Notes: a model not told the origin generated them from the letters alone. 64,000 nucleotides of DNA from Plesiocystis pacifica SIR-1 (GCF_000170895.1 NZ_ABCS01000039.1:1-64000), one strand, 5' to 3'. Shown: positions 25,291 to 34,626, counted from the first letter of the stretch. Made by a program: numbers and translations.

Positions 25291-26861
25291 GCGGGGACTC
25301 GGAGCACAAAGACAGCGCGTGGGCGCGGGCCGAGGCGGCGGTCGTCGACGGGGTCGCCAAGCACGTCGCGCCCGTCCTCGGCCGGGCCCTCGGGCGCGCG
25401 GTCTCGGGGGTGCTCGAGGTCGAGCGCCGCCTCTCGCCGGTGGATCGGGCGTGGCTGCGGATGGAGCGACCCGAGAACCGGATGACGGTGACGGGCATGT
25501 TCCGGGTGGCCGAAGCGCTGCCGCGGGCGGAGGTCGTCGAGCTCGTGCGCGCGCGCTTGCTGACCGTGCCTCGCTTCGCGGCCTGCATCGAAGGAAGCGA
25601 GGGAGGCGAGGGCGACAGGGAGGCCGAAGACGGCTGGCCGCGCTGGACACCCGCCGACACCGTCGACCTCGACGCCCACGTCCTCGAGCACGACCTGAGC
25701 GAGGACGACGGACGAGACGCCGAGGCGAAGCTGCGCGCGTTCATTGGGGAGCAGCTCGCCCTCGCTTTGCCCCGCGAGCGGCCGCCGTGGCGCCTGCACG
25801 TGGTCCAGCTCGGGGCCGCCGGGACGGCCGTCGTGGCCCGGGTGCACCACTGCGTCGGGGACGGCATCGCGCTCATGTTGGTGTTCATGTCCCTCGTCGA
25901 CGACGCCCCGGAGGTGAAGGGGCCAACGCCCCTGTCGATGCTCTTCGGTGCGCGCCGCCCCAACGTCGGCGCGGCCCGGGCCTACCTGCGCGAGGTGATG
26001 CCCACGGGGGTCAAGCTCCTCTTGCACCGCGAGCCCAGGGAGGGCGGCCAGCGGGGGCAGGGTGGACTCAATACCGAACAGACCGTGGAGCAGGCGGGCG
26101 CGGTGGTCCGCGAGCTTGGCGAGCTGGGCCTGCGCAGCCCCGACACGACGCCCTGCTTCCACGGACCCTTGGGCGTGCCCAAGGCCGTCGCCTGGACCCG
26201 CGAGCTCCCCCTGGCGCAGCTCAAGTCGGTCCGCGACGCCCTCGCCGGCGCGGACCCGAGCTCGCGGCCGACGCTCAACGACCTCGTGCTCGCGGCCGTC
26301 GCGGGGGCCCTGCGTCGTCACCTGCTCGGCCGCGGGCAGGAGGAGGCCTGCGCCGGGGACCTGCGCGTGACCATCCCCGTGAACCTGCGCCGCCTCGCCG
26401 ACATGGCCGCGCTCGGCAATCACTTTGGGCTGATCTTCCTCGACCTGCCCGTGGGCGTGGTCGATCCGCGCACGCGCCTCGAGGTCGTGGCCGGGCGGAC
26501 CCGGGCGCTCAAGCGAAGCCCCGAGGCCGTGGTCACCCACGGGCTGCTGTGGATGCTGGGTCTGGCGCCCGCGGCCGTGGAGTCCGCGGGCGTGTCCTAC
26601 TTCTCCGCTCGCGCCTCGGCCGTGGTCACCAACGTCCCCGGCCCCGAGCGGCCGGTGTTCCTGGCCGGGCGCCGCGTGCAGGCGATGCGCTTTTGGGTCC
26701 CGCAGTCCGGGCACCTCGGGCTGGGCATCAGCATCGCCAGCTACGCGGGGCAGCTGAGCGTGGGCTTTGCCGCGGACGCGGGCTTGATCGGGGATCCGCG
26801 GGAGCTCGCGGCGCTGGTCGAGGATGAGCTGAGGGAGCTCGCCCGATTGGGGGGTGCTTGA
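25287..26861 (+). CDS. wax ester synthase/diacylglycerol acyltransferase (WS/DGAT)
   Basis: 524 aa. GTG at 25287 overlaps the activase stop as GTGA. The condensing motif HHCVGDG (HHxxxDG) lies at about residues 188-194. LSPVDRAWLRMERPENRMTV near residue 50 and the C-terminal NVPGPERPVFLAG (NxPGP-type) and SYAGQLSVGFAAD are family hallmarks. It transfers fatty acyl-CoA to a fatty alcohol or diacylglycerol to make storage wax or triacylglycerol at the inner membrane. Placement in a glycyl radical enzyme operon is unexpected and may mark a link between anaerobic carbon flow and lipid storage. Confidence 0.93.
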   Translation: MSGDSEHKDSAWARAEAAVVDGVAKHVAPVLGRALGRAVSGVLEVERRLSPVDRAWLRMERPENRMTVTGMFRVAEALPRAEVVELVRARLLTVPRFAACIEGSEGGEGDREAEDGWPRWTPADTVDLDAHVLEHDLSEDDGRDAEAKLRAFIGEQLALALPRERPPWRLHVVQLGAAGTAVVARVHHCVGDGIALMLVFMSLVDDAPEVKGPTPLSMLFGARRPNVGAARAYLREVMPTGVKLLLHREPREGGQRGQGGLNTEQTVEQAGAVVRELGELGLRSPDTTPCFHGPLGVPKAVAWTRELPLAQLKSVRDALAGADPSSRPTLNDLVLAAVAGALRRHLLGRGQEEACAGDLRVTIPVNLRRLADMAALGNHFGLIFLDLPVGVVDPRTRLEVVAGRTRALKRSPEAVVTHGLLWMLGLAPAAVESAGVSYFSARASAVVTNVPGPERPVFLAGRRVQAMRFWVPQSGHLGLGISIASYAGQLSVGFAADAGLIGDPRELAALVEDELRELARLGGA

Positions 26862-26892
26862 CTGCGCAGGGCTATGGCTCCAGGCTGGGCTC

Positions 26893-27897
26893 ATGGAGAG
26901 AGCGCGTCAAAACCGAAGAGTTCCCTGGTCCGAGATCCTCGAGAAAATCAACTCTGCGGTGACTTGGGTCCGAGGCCAGCCCGTTTTGGACAGCGCTGCG
27001 AAGATTGCTCTCAAGAGTATTCCCGTTGTCGGAGGCGTTCTCGTGGACATCTATGAGGGCGTCGACGCAGAGGACCAGGAGAAGGGGGTCGAGTCGATCC
27101 TCGAAGTTCTCGCGCGTATCGAATCCATTGGTGAGGCGGGTTTCGAGGAGGTCGCTGGGAAGCTGCAGGAGGTCGCTGCGCTGCAGTCCAAGGGGCTTGC
27201 GGTCCTCGTCGGAGTCAAGGACGAGATGGGAAGCCTCGCCAAGGAGGTGAGTGCTACCCGGGAGGACCTGGCGAACATGGACGAGCAGCTCGACAAGGTT
27301 CAGAGCGAGCTCGCATCGCTGGCTTTCGGGGGAGGAGACTTCAACCCCAAAGACCCTGGCGATCAGCTTCGCTTTGTCGTGGTGCTCGGGCAGTCACTTT
27401 CAGACTCCAAAGCCATCTTTGATCGACAGCTCGAATTCGCCAGGGAGCTCTTGGACGGACTGAGCGAGGATGACATGGAGCGTGTTCGGTATTCATCGGC
27501 AAATGAGCTGCTGACTCTCAAAGATGACCTGCTCGCGCGGGCGTCCTACTTGGGCTTGATCAGGCCAGGTCGACCCAGGCAAATCTTCGAGGCTCTGCGG
27601 CGTGTGACGGACGAGATGCAGACTGTCAACTTGCGGGTGCGGAGCCTCGTCCGAGCTGCGGAAGACGACCTTCTTCCCTCAAGGGTGGACCGAGCTCAAC
27701 TCGATACACACTTGAGTTTGTGGCTCGCCAAGTACGAATACATGTTGGCGCGTCACTCCTCGCATATGTGCTTGGTCTTTGTGGGTCGGAACCCGAAGAT
27801 CGAGTTTCCCCGGGGGACCGATGAACACGTGGCGGCGGCCATCGAGCAACGGCTCGAAAGGACCGAGCTCGACTACCTATCTAAGATTTGTTCCTAG
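26893..27897 (+). CDS. low-GC hypothetical protein with coiled coil
   Basis: 334 aa from the ATG at 26893. It has no recognised domain. Residues about 27-50 (AAKIALKSIPVVGGVLVDI) form a Gly-rich hydrophobic helix pair. About 55-140 are heptad-rich coiled coil (ILEVLARIESIGEAGFEEVAGK and following). The C-terminal half is helical. Codon use is clearly less GC-biased than that of all neighbours, suggesting recent transfer. Small hydrophobic helix plus coiled-coil proteins occur in bacterial defence and in membrane-remodelling families, but nothing here proves either. The stop overlaps the convergent small gene in the tetramer CTAG (27894-27897). Confidence 0.7.
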   Translation: MERARQNRRVPWSEILEKINSAVTWVRGQPVLDSAAKIALKSIPVVGGVLVDIYEGVDAEDQEKGVESILEVLARIESIGEAGFEEVAGKLQEVAALQSKGLAVLVGVKDEMGSLAKEVSATREDLANMDEQLDKVQSELASLAFGGGDFNPKDPGDQLRFVVVLGQSLSDSKAIFDRQLEFARELLDGLSEDDMERVRYSSANELLTLKDDLLARASYLGLIRPGRPRQIFEALRRVTDEMQTVNLRVRSLVRAAEDDLLPSRVDRAQLDTHLSLWLAKYEYMLARHSSHMCLVFVGRNPKIEFPRGTDEHVAAAIEQRLERTELDYLSKICS

Positions 27898-28064
27898 CTC
27901 GGCTCGCCCTCGGCGTAGCCGCGACAGCGCAGCACGGGCAGGCGGGGATACTTGGGCCAGCCGGCGACGCGCTCCGACAGCGAGCAGCGCCAAAACTCCG
28001 AGCCCTTGCCGCTGACGATGCGGCGGGCGTGCTGACAGCGGGCGCACAGTCCGGGGCCGGTCAC
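27894..28064 (-). CDS. small four-Cys zinc-binding protein
   Basis: 56 aa with GTG at 28064, overlapping the upstream stop as GTGA. It has LCARCQHARR near the start and a later FWRC and LRC, with PKYPRLPVL between, giving four Cys spaced like a small zinc ribbon. Similar short proteins ending in a PRLPVL-x-C-x-GY block are common in myxobacteria and other deltaproteobacteria, from memory. The role is unknown. It is translationally coupled to the membrane protein gene before it. Confidence 0.75.
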   Translation of the reverse strand: MTGPGLCARCQHARRIVSGKGSEFWRCSLSERVAGWPKYPRLPVLRCRGYAEGEPS

Positions 28065-28762
28065 GGGCCGTCCCCGCTGGCGCGCAGCTCCCCGAGGGCC
28101 GCGCCGTCCTTGCCCGCGCGCCGGGCCAGGTCCTCCTTGGAAGGCGGCAAGATCAGCTTCTCTTCCTGGGCGAGCATGCTCAGCGAGGTGATCAGCCGGG
28201 CGGCGAGCATGGCTCGGCCGGACACCGCGCCCTGGCGGAGCACGTAGGCGCCCCCGACCAGCGCGCCGCCCCACAAGATCGCGGCGAGCCAGGCGACGCC
28301 GAGGAGGTTGTAGGCGAGGAGGCCGAGGAGGCCGAAGCCCAGCCACAGCTTGAGCACGAGCTTGGCCGAGTCGAGCACCGGGGTGGCCTGCTCGGCGGCG
28401 TTCCTCGACACGCGCAGCTCGAAGTCCCCGTCGTGGACGCGCAGGGCGACCTGGTCCTGGGGCAGCTGGAGGAAGCGGACCGTGGGCGCGAGGGACTTGC
28501 GCAGCTGCTTCTCGCGCAGGATCGTCCGGCCGCGCAGGACGATGGATCGGTCCTTGGGGTCGTCGAGGGTCATGCCGGCCTTGAAGCCCGCGGTGAACAG
28601 CTCGAGCTCGACCTCGCTCGGGTCGAGGCCGGCCTCGCGGGCCGCGGCCACGCGCAGGCCGTGCTCGTCGCCGCTCCAGCGCTGGCCCTCGTCGAGCCTG
28701 GCGATGGCCCGGCTCGCGGTGCCGTCCGCGTCTTCCCTGGCGTCGTCGTCAGCCACGCTCAC
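28061..28762 (-). CDS. two-TM membrane protein, hypothetical
   Basis: 233 aa. The first 130 residues are soluble and charged, with DPSEVELELFTAGF and a beta-rich stretch. A hydrophobic hairpin follows at about 140-180 (LWLGFGLLGLLAYNLLGVAW, ILWGGALVGGAYVL). The tail is cytoplasmic-looking and Lys/Arg-rich. It lies 6 bp from coaD and is coupled by overlap to the small Cys protein, so it is probably in a coaD operon. No family is recognised. Confidence 0.8.
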   Translation of the reverse strand: MSVADDDAREDADGTASRAIARLDEGQRWSGDEHGLRVAAAREAGLDPSEVELELFTAGFKAGMTLDDPKDRSIVLRGRTILREKQLRKSLAPTVRFLQLPQDQVALRVHDGDFELRVSRNAAEQATPVLDSAKLVLKLWLGFGLLGLLAYNLLGVAWLAAILWGGALVGGAYVLRQGAVSGRAMLAARLITSLSMLAQEEKLILPPSKEDLARRAGKDGAALGELRASGDGP

Positions 28763-28768
28763 TCCTCG

Positions 28769-29299
28769 TCAGTCGTCCGTGGACGCCGCGGGGCCGCCGT
28801 AGTGCTGCGGGTAGCGGGCCTCCATCGCCCGGCTCACCGCGCCGGGGACGAAGCGCTGGAAGGGCCCGCCGTGGCTGGCGATCTCGCGGATCAGCGAGGA
28901 CGAGATGAACTGCTTTTGCGGCTCGGGGATGAGGAACACCGTCTCGACCTTGGGCTCGAGCTCGCGGTTGGCCAGGGCCATCTGGAACTCGGGCTCGAAG
29001 TCGCCAGCGGCCCGCAGCCCGCGGACGATCACCCGGGCCCCGACCTCGCGGCAAAAGTCGATCATCAGGCCCGAGAAGTGGGCCGCGCGGACGTTGGGGA
29101 TGTGCGCGGTAACCTCACGGATGAGCTCCACGCGCTGCTCGTAGCTGAAAAATCCGCGCTTGACCGGGTGGTGGCCCACGGCCACGACGACCTCGTCGAA
29201 GAGCTGGGCGGCCCTTTCCAGGATCTCGGTGTGCCCGAGGGTGATCGGGTCGAAGGAGCCGGGATAGACGGCGATGTAGCGCGGGCTTGATCCGCTCAC
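28769..29299 (-). CDS. coaD: phosphopantetheine adenylyltransferase
   Basis: 176 aa from the GTG at 29299. A longer ATG start at 29323 would overlap the divergent lipoprotein start, so the shorter form is preferred. The nucleotidyltransferase signature IAVYPGSFDPITLGHTEI includes the TxGH motif. VIVRGLRAAGDFEPEFQMA and FISSSLIREIASHGG are the CoaD substrate-loop and ISSS motifs. The enzyme forms dephospho-CoA from 4-phosphopantetheine and ATP, the fourth step of CoA synthesis. The C-terminus is slightly longer than the E. coli protein (159 aa). Confidence 0.97.
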   Translation of the reverse strand: MSGSSPRYIAVYPGSFDPITLGHTEILERAAQLFDEVVVAVGHHPVKRGFFSYEQRVELIREVTAHIPNVRAAHFSGLMIDFCREVGARVIVRGLRAAGDFEPEFQMALANRELEPKVETVFLIPEPQKQFISSSLIREIASHGGPFQRFVPGAVSRAMEARYPQHYGGPAASTDD

Positions 29300-29321
29300 C
29301 CGGCGAGTATACTTCGCGTCC

Positions 29322-30377
29322 ATGCGCGCGTCGTCGGCAACAGCCCTGCTCATCTCGGCCTCGGCTTTCCTCACATTCAGCGTCGGCTGCCCGAGCGCCG
29401 AAGCGCCCAAGCCTCAGCGCGTCGACAAGGCCAGCCCCTTCGCCCGCGGCGAGCTCGAGAAGGACCGCGGTGAGCGCAGCCGCGGCCGGCCCAAGGCGCC
29501 CAAGGCCCGCGAGGGCGAGCAGCTGCCCGAGGCCGAGATCGAGGCGCTGCTGGCCAAGGCCGCCGAGCAGTTCGCCGACGAGAACGTCGCCCAGGGGCGC
29601 ACGACGCTGGGCAAGTGTGCAAACAAGATCCCAGCCAGCGTGCGTTGCGACGGCAAGCTGGGCCTGTCGATGATCACCGCCCGCAACCGCCGGGCGCCCG
29701 CGCTCTACTACTTGACCGAGGCCGCTCGCCACGACGATCCCAAGGCCGACGCCGCCCTCTACCGCGACGTCGGCATGGCCCTGCGCAAGCACGGGCGCAC
29801 CGCGGACGCGGCCCTGGCCCTCGAGAAGAGCCTCGCCCGCGAGGAGACCGCCGAGGCCCTGTTCGTCCTCGGGCAGGTCTACTCCCTCGACGCCAAGCGC
29901 GTCGGCGAGGGCGCGGACACCATCGCCAAGGCGCGGGCCAAGCTCACCGCCGACGGCGGCGAGGAGAACCTGGACTGGCTCTACGAGGAGGCCGTGCTCC
30001 GCGGGCAGCTGGGCATCCGCGAGGAGGCGCTGGCCGCCGCGGCGCTCATGAAGAGCCACCTCGAGAAGTCCGGGGCGGGCCTCGAGGGGCCCAAGGCGGG
30101 GGGCGATACGGAGTCCGGCGGCGAGGCCAAGGCGCCCGCCGAGGCCAAGAAGCCCGTCGACCCGGCCGAGGCCAAGGCCCAGATGCTGCGCGCCCGCATC
30201 GCCGAGCTCGAGGAAGCCGCGAAGACCTACCCGACCCGCGAGGAGTACGAAAAGCAGCAGCTCGAGGCTGCGGCTCCCTCTCCCGGCGAGACGGGCCCGG
30301 GCGCCGAGGCTGAGCTCGAGGCGCCGGCACCTTCCCCCGGAGAGACCGGTCCAGGCGCCGAGGCCAAGCCCGAATGA
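29322..30377 (+). CDS. TPR lipoprotein
   Basis: 351 aa. The signal and lipobox FSVGC place Cys at about residue 23. The middle is helical and TPR-like (LYYLTEAARHDDPKADAALY, RDVGMALRKHGRTADAALAL, EALFVLGQVYSLDAKR). The last 30 residues contain a near-duplicate APSPGETGPGAEA repeat. It is the first gene of a tightly overlapping set with the kinase (ATGA) and the acyl-CoA ligase (GTGA). It may be a periplasmic scaffold. Divergent from coaD. Confidence 0.85.
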   Translation: MRASSATALLISASAFLTFSVGCPSAEAPKPQRVDKASPFARGELEKDRGERSRGRPKAPKAREGEQLPEAEIEALLAKAAEQFADENVAQGRTTLGKCANKIPASVRCDGKLGLSMITARNRRAPALYYLTEAARHDDPKADAALYRDVGMALRKHGRTADAALALEKSLAREETAEALFVLGQVYSLDAKRVGEGADTIAKARAKLTADGGEENLDWLYEEAVLRGQLGIREEALAAAALMKSHLEKSGAGLEGPKAGGDTESGGEAKAPAEAKKPVDPAEAKAQMLRARIAELEEAAKTYPTREEYEKQQLEAAAPSPGETGPGAEAELEAPAPSPGETGPGAEAKPE

Positions 30378-31480
30378 GCGCGGACTCCCGCGGGCTCACC
30401 GACATCCTCGCGCGTTGGTCCCTCGCCGACGCGGACGTCCGCCCCCTCGGGCGCGGGCTGATCAACGAGACCCTGGCCGTGGAGGGCTCGCGCCCCGGCG
30501 AGGGCGCGGGGCGTTGGGTGCTCCAGCGCGTCAACCCGATCTTCGACGCGCGCATCCACGAGAACATCGCCGCGGTCACCGGCCACCTCGAGCGCAAGGG
30601 CTTGCGGACGCCCGCCCTCGTGCCTACCGACGCCGGCGCTTGGTGGCTCGAGGTCGACCCGGGCGAGGGCGGAGCGGGGACCTGGCGGCTGCAGACGGCG
30701 GTCTCCGGGGTCAGCGTCGACGCCCTCGACGACCCCGCCCAAGCCCGCGCCGCCGGTCGCTTCGTCGGGCGCTGGCACGCCGCGGTGGCCGACCTCGAGC
30801 ACGACTTCGTCGCCCTGCGCCTCGGCGTGCACGATACGCCCCGTCACCTCGGGCGCCTGCGCGAGGCCGTCGACCGGCCCGAGCACGCGCAGCACCGCCT
30901 CTACGAGGCCGTCGCGGCCCTGGCCGAGGGGCTGTTCGCGGCCGCCGAGTCCCTGCCGCCGCTGCCCCCGAGCCTGCCCCGGCGCGTCGCCCACGGGGAC
31001 CTCAAGATCAACAACCTGCTGTTCGCCAGCGAGGCCGGCCCCGGCCGCCTCGAGCCCGTGGCGCTCATCGACCTCGACACCCTCGCGCCCATGCACCTGG
31101 GCCACGAGCTCGGCGACGCGTGGCGCTCGTGGACCAACCGCGCGGGCGAAGACCAGGCCCAGGCTCAGCTCGACCTCGAGCTGTTCAGCGAGTCCTTCCG
31201 CGGCTGGCAGGCGGGCTGGGTCGAGGGCGGTGGCGAGGCCCTGGGCGCCGACGAGCGCCAGGCGCTGCTCGTCGGGCCCGAGTGGATCAGCCTCGAGCTG
31301 GCCTGCCGCTTCGCCGCCGACGCCCTGTTCGAGGACTACTTCGGCTGGGACCGCGAGCGCTTCGCGGGTCGGGGGGAGCACAACCTCCACCGCGCCCGCG
31401 GCCAGTGGTCGCTGCACGAGGCCCTCGCGGGGGCCCGCGGCGCTCGGTCGGCGGTCATCGACGAGGAGGCCCGGGGGTGA
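30374..31480 (+). CDS. aminoglycoside phosphotransferase-fold kinase, NahK-like
   Basis: 368 aa. The catalytic HGDLKINNLLF (Brenner motif, Asp base) and the metal-binding IDLDTL are intact. The N-terminal lobe RWVLQRVNPIFDARIHENIAAV resembles the N-acetylhexosamine 1-kinase/mucin desulfatase-like branch of the APH fold. It probably phosphorylates a sugar or small alcohol. The ATG overlaps the lipoprotein stop by 4 bp and its stop overlaps the ligase GTG, so all three genes are co-translated. Confidence 0.85.
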   Translation: MSADSRGLTDILARWSLADADVRPLGRGLINETLAVEGSRPGEGAGRWVLQRVNPIFDARIHENIAAVTGHLERKGLRTPALVPTDAGAWWLEVDPGEGGAGTWRLQTAVSGVSVDALDDPAQARAAGRFVGRWHAAVADLEHDFVALRLGVHDTPRHLGRLREAVDRPEHAQHRLYEAVAALAEGLFAAAESLPPLPPSLPRRVAHGDLKINNLLFASEAGPGRLEPVALIDLDTLAPMHLGHELGDAWRSWTNRAGEDQAQAQLDLELFSESFRGWQAGWVEGGGEALGADERQALLVGPEWISLELACRFAADALFEDYFGWDRERFAGRGEHNLHRARGQWSLHEALAGARGARSAVIDEEARG

Positions 31481-33312
31481 GCGAGCCTCGAGCCGGGTTG
31501 CTCGCTCGCCTGCGCCAGGCCCTGGCGCGCACCGAGGCCATGGGCCGCGGCCTCGAGACCAACTTTTTTTGGGATCCGAACTCGACCCAGACCATCGCCC
31601 TCGAGCTCCAGCGCTGGGCCCTCGAGCGTCCCGGCGACCCCTTCTTGACCTTCGAGGATCGGCGCTGGACCGTGGGCAGCTTCGACGCCGCGGTCAACCG
31701 CCACGCCCGGGCCTGGCGACGCGCGGGCGTGGTCGCGGGCGAGACCGTCGCGCTCGTGCTCGAGAACCGCCCGGCGTACCTGTTTCACTACTACGCCCTC
31801 GCCAAGCTCGGCGTGGTCGCGGCGCTCATCAACCCGGCGCTGCGCGGCGCGGCCTTGAGCCACGCCTTGCGGGCGAGCGAGGCCCGGGCCGTCGTGGTCG
31901 GCGAGGGACAGCTCGACGGCCTGCGCGAGCTGGCCGAGTCGAGCGACGCGGACGCGGTCCCGGTCTCGCCCGAGCGCGTGTTCGTGGACGTGGAGGGCGG
32001 CCTCGGTAGGGAGCCCGAAGGGTCCGGCGCGTGGGTATGCCTGGGCTGGTCGAGCTGGGCCGAGGGCGTGGCCGGCTGCTCGCCCCTGCCCATCCCCGAG
32101 GTCCGCGAGCATCCGCTGACCAAGGTCGTCGCCTACATCTACACCAGCGGGACCACGGGCCTGCCCAAGCCCGCCGTCGTCAAGCACCACCGCCAGCGCC
32201 GGGCCGGGGACGTGTTCGGGGGCCTGGCCATGCTGACCGCCGCGGACATCGTCTACGTCGCGCTGCCGCTCTACCACGCCAGCGCCTCGATGATCGGCGT
32301 GTCCATGACCATCGCCCGCCGGGCCCAGCTGGTCCTCGCCCGCCGCTTCTCGGCCTCGCGCTTTTGGCCCGAGTGCCGGGCCCACGGCGTCACGACCTGC
32401 ATCTACATCGGCGAGCTGTGCCGCTACCTCCACAACCAGCCCCCGCGGCCTGACGACGGCGAGCACGAGGTCCGCTGCTTCGTCGGCAACGGCCTGCGCG
32501 ACGACATCTGGGACGGCTTTTGCGAGCGCTTCGGCATCGAGCGCGTCGTCGAGTTCTACGCCGCGACCGAGGGCAACGCCGAGACGGCCAACGTGTTCAA
32601 CCTGCGCGGCACCGTGGGCCCGCTGCTGTTTTGGAAGATGGCCGTGGTCCGCTGGGATCCGGCCCGCGGGGAGGTGGTCCGCGACGCCAAGGGCCGCTGC
32701 GTCCGGGCGCCCTTCGGCGAGCCCGGCCTGCTGATTGGGAAGATCAACGATCGCAACCCCTACGCCGGCTACAAGGACGCCGCGGCCAGCCAGCGCAAGA
32801 TCCTGCGCGACGTGTTCGCCCCGGGCGACGCGTGGTTCGACACCGGGGACCTGCTCCGCGTCGATCGCCTCTTGCACCTGCACTTCGTCGATCGCCTCGG
32901 TGACACCTTCCGCTGGAAGGGGGAGAACGTGTCGACGCAGGAGGTCGCCGAGCAGCTCAACGGCGCGCCCGGTGTGCTCGAGAGCAACGTCTACGGCGTC
33001 GAGGTGCCCGGCAGTGAAGGCCGCGCGGGTATGGCGGCGATCGTCGTCGATGGTGACTTCGACCCCCGCGCCTTTTACGCTCACGTCAGCGAGGTCCTGC
33101 CGACCTACGCCCAGCCGCGATTTCTACGGATCGTGGCTGCCATGGGCACCACGGGCACCTTCAAGCACAAGAAGAACGACCTGCGCGATCAGGGTTGGGA
33201 TCCCGCGCGCGTCGACGACCCGCTGCTGATTTGGGACCGCTCGAGCAGCAGTTACGTCACACTGGACCGTGCAACCCGTGACGCAGCGCTCCGCGGCGAG
33301 CGATCCTTGTGA
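31477..33312 (+). CDS. long-chain/very-long-chain acyl-CoA synthetase (FATP/FadD6-like)
   Basis: 611 aa from the GTG at 31477. The AMP-binding P-loop is YIYTSGTTGLPKPAVVKH at about residue 220. EFYAATEGNAETANVFN and the FATP-type block WFDTGDLLRVD, HFVDRLGDTFRWKGENVST follow. The catalytic Lys region GTFKHKKNDLRDQGWDP is near the C-terminus. FATP-type enzymes activate long or very long fatty acids to CoA thioesters at the inner membrane. It is coupled to the NahK-like kinase. A weak hairpin (33314-33336, CCGCTC/GAGCGG) follows the stop. Confidence 0.93.
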   Translation: MSEPRAGLLARLRQALARTEAMGRGLETNFFWDPNSTQTIALELQRWALERPGDPFLTFEDRRWTVGSFDAAVNRHARAWRRAGVVAGETVALVLENRPAYLFHYYALAKLGVVAALINPALRGAALSHALRASEARAVVVGEGQLDGLRELAESSDADAVPVSPERVFVDVEGGLGREPEGSGAWVCLGWSSWAEGVAGCSPLPIPEVREHPLTKVVAYIYTSGTTGLPKPAVVKHHRQRRAGDVFGGLAMLTAADIVYVALPLYHASASMIGVSMTIARRAQLVLARRFSASRFWPECRAHGVTTCIYIGELCRYLHNQPPRPDDGEHEVRCFVGNGLRDDIWDGFCERFGIERVVEFYAATEGNAETANVFNLRGTVGPLLFWKMAVVRWDPARGEVVRDAKGRCVRAPFGEPGLLIGKINDRNPYAGYKDAAASQRKILRDVFAPGDAWFDTGDLLRVDRLLHLHFVDRLGDTFRWKGENVSTQEVAEQLNGAPGVLESNVYGVEVPGSEGRAGMAAIVVDGDFDPRAFYAHVSEVLPTYAQPRFLRIVAAMGTTGTFKHKKNDLRDQGWDPARVDDPLLIWDRSSSSYVTLDRATRDAALRGERSL

Positions 33313-33498
33313 TCCGCTCGTCTTTGGAGTGAGCGGCCTTCAGTCGCCAGGTTCATGGTTTTGTCTCGAGCGCGGCCGCTGGTTGACCCGTGTGTCACTC
33401 ATCTGGCACTAGAACGATTGCCGAAGTTGTCCCCTTGGACTCCTCAGCGTGACGCTTTGGGACGCCGCAAGGGATAGGCATGCTCGGCCTCGAGACCC

Positions 33499-34626
33499 AT
33501 GCAACTACGCGACTGGACCTTTGAGAAGTTCTTCCGCTCCGCCTACGTGTACAACATCCTCTTCGAGGACACGGAGGTGGACGAGACGATCCTCGGCGTC
33601 GACGAGGACTCGTCGGTGCTGGCGATCTCGGGGGCGGGCTGCGGCGTCGCCAACCACATCAGCCGCCACGCGACCCGCGTGGACGCGGTCGACATCAACC
33701 CCCACCACCTCGCGCTGACGGCCCTCAAGTCGGCCGGCGCCCAGCACCTCGACAGCTGGTCGGAGTTCTACACCCTGTTCGGCCACGGCCATCACCCCGA
33801 CGCCGAGAAGATCGTCCGCGACCTCAGCCAGGAGCTGCCCAAGTGGATGCAGGCCTTTTGGCGCGTGCGCTGGCGGATGTTCAACAAGTCCATGGTCCGC
33901 TCGGGCATGACGGCGCAGATGCTGACGCTGTTCCGCAAGCTCACCGGCATCGACGCCAACTGGCTGCGCGCGCGCATCGGCGAGACCCGCGAGCAGCGCG
34001 TCCAGGCCGTCGAGTGGGCCTTCAAGGAGATCCGCCGCCGCCGCTGGGTGCTCGCCGGCCTCGAGTCCCCCATCCAGCTCATCGCCCTGGGCGTCAACTA
34101 CGAGCAGCGCGACAAGATGCTCGCCGAGGAGTCGGTCATGGAGATGGTCGACTTCTTCGAGAACCACATGAAGCGCCTCGCGGACACCGACCTCGAGCGC
34201 AACTGGTACGCCTGGTACGCCGCCGCCGGTCACTTCAACCACGACCTCGACGACTCCGTGCCCCCCTACCTGCGCCGCGATCACTTCGAGCGCAGCAGGG
34301 AGTCGGGCACGCAGATGCGCTACCACAACAAGAACATCTTCGACCTGCTCGGCAACGCCGGCCCCGACACGTGGACGCACTACACCCTGTGCGACGCCGT
34401 CGACTGGATGCCCGGCGCCGTGCAGCAAGAGCTGTTCCGCGAGATCTTCCGGACCGCCCGCTCGGGCGCCAAGGTGCTCTACCGCAGCGTCGAGGACCGC
34501 TCGCTCATGGAGCTCCACGGCCTCGAGGACCGCTTCATCATGGACCGCGAGCAGTCGGACTGGGCCTCGGCGAGCGACCGCTCGAAGCAGTACCGGCGCG
34601 TCAACGTCTACACCGTTGCGAACTGA
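33499..34626 (+). CDS. btaA: BtaA-like S-adenosylmethionine:diacylglycerol 3-amino-3-carboxypropyl transferase (DUF3419)
   Basis: 375 aa. It is recognised by the SAM-binding block ISGAGCGVANHISRHATRVDAVDINPHHLAL (in pieces), the YTLFGHGHHPDA segment and the C-terminal RNWYAWYAAAGHFNHD and YHNKNIFDLLGNA stretches of the BtaA/DUF3419 family. BtaA moves the aminocarboxypropyl group of SAM to diacylglycerol, forming diacylglyceryl homoserine, the first step to the betaine lipid DGTS. The N-methylating partner lies 4.7 kb downstream (39369-39992) on the same strand. Bacterial BtaA is often near 410 aa, so this copy is slightly short. Confidence 0.88.
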   Translation: MQLRDWTFEKFFRSAYVYNILFEDTEVDETILGVDEDSSVLAISGAGCGVANHISRHATRVDAVDINPHHLALTALKSAGAQHLDSWSEFYTLFGHGHHPDAEKIVRDLSQELPKWMQAFWRVRWRMFNKSMVRSGMTAQMLTLFRKLTGIDANWLRARIGETREQRVQAVEWAFKEIRRRRWVLAGLESPIQLIALGVNYEQRDKMLAEESVMEMVDFFENHMKRLADTDLERNWYAWYAAAGHFNHDLDDSVPPYLRRDHFERSRESGTQMRYHNKNIFDLLGNAGPDTWTHYTLCDAVDWMPGAVQQELFREIFRTARSGAKVLYRSVEDRSLMELHGLEDRFIMDREQSDWASASDRSKQYRRVNVYTVAN

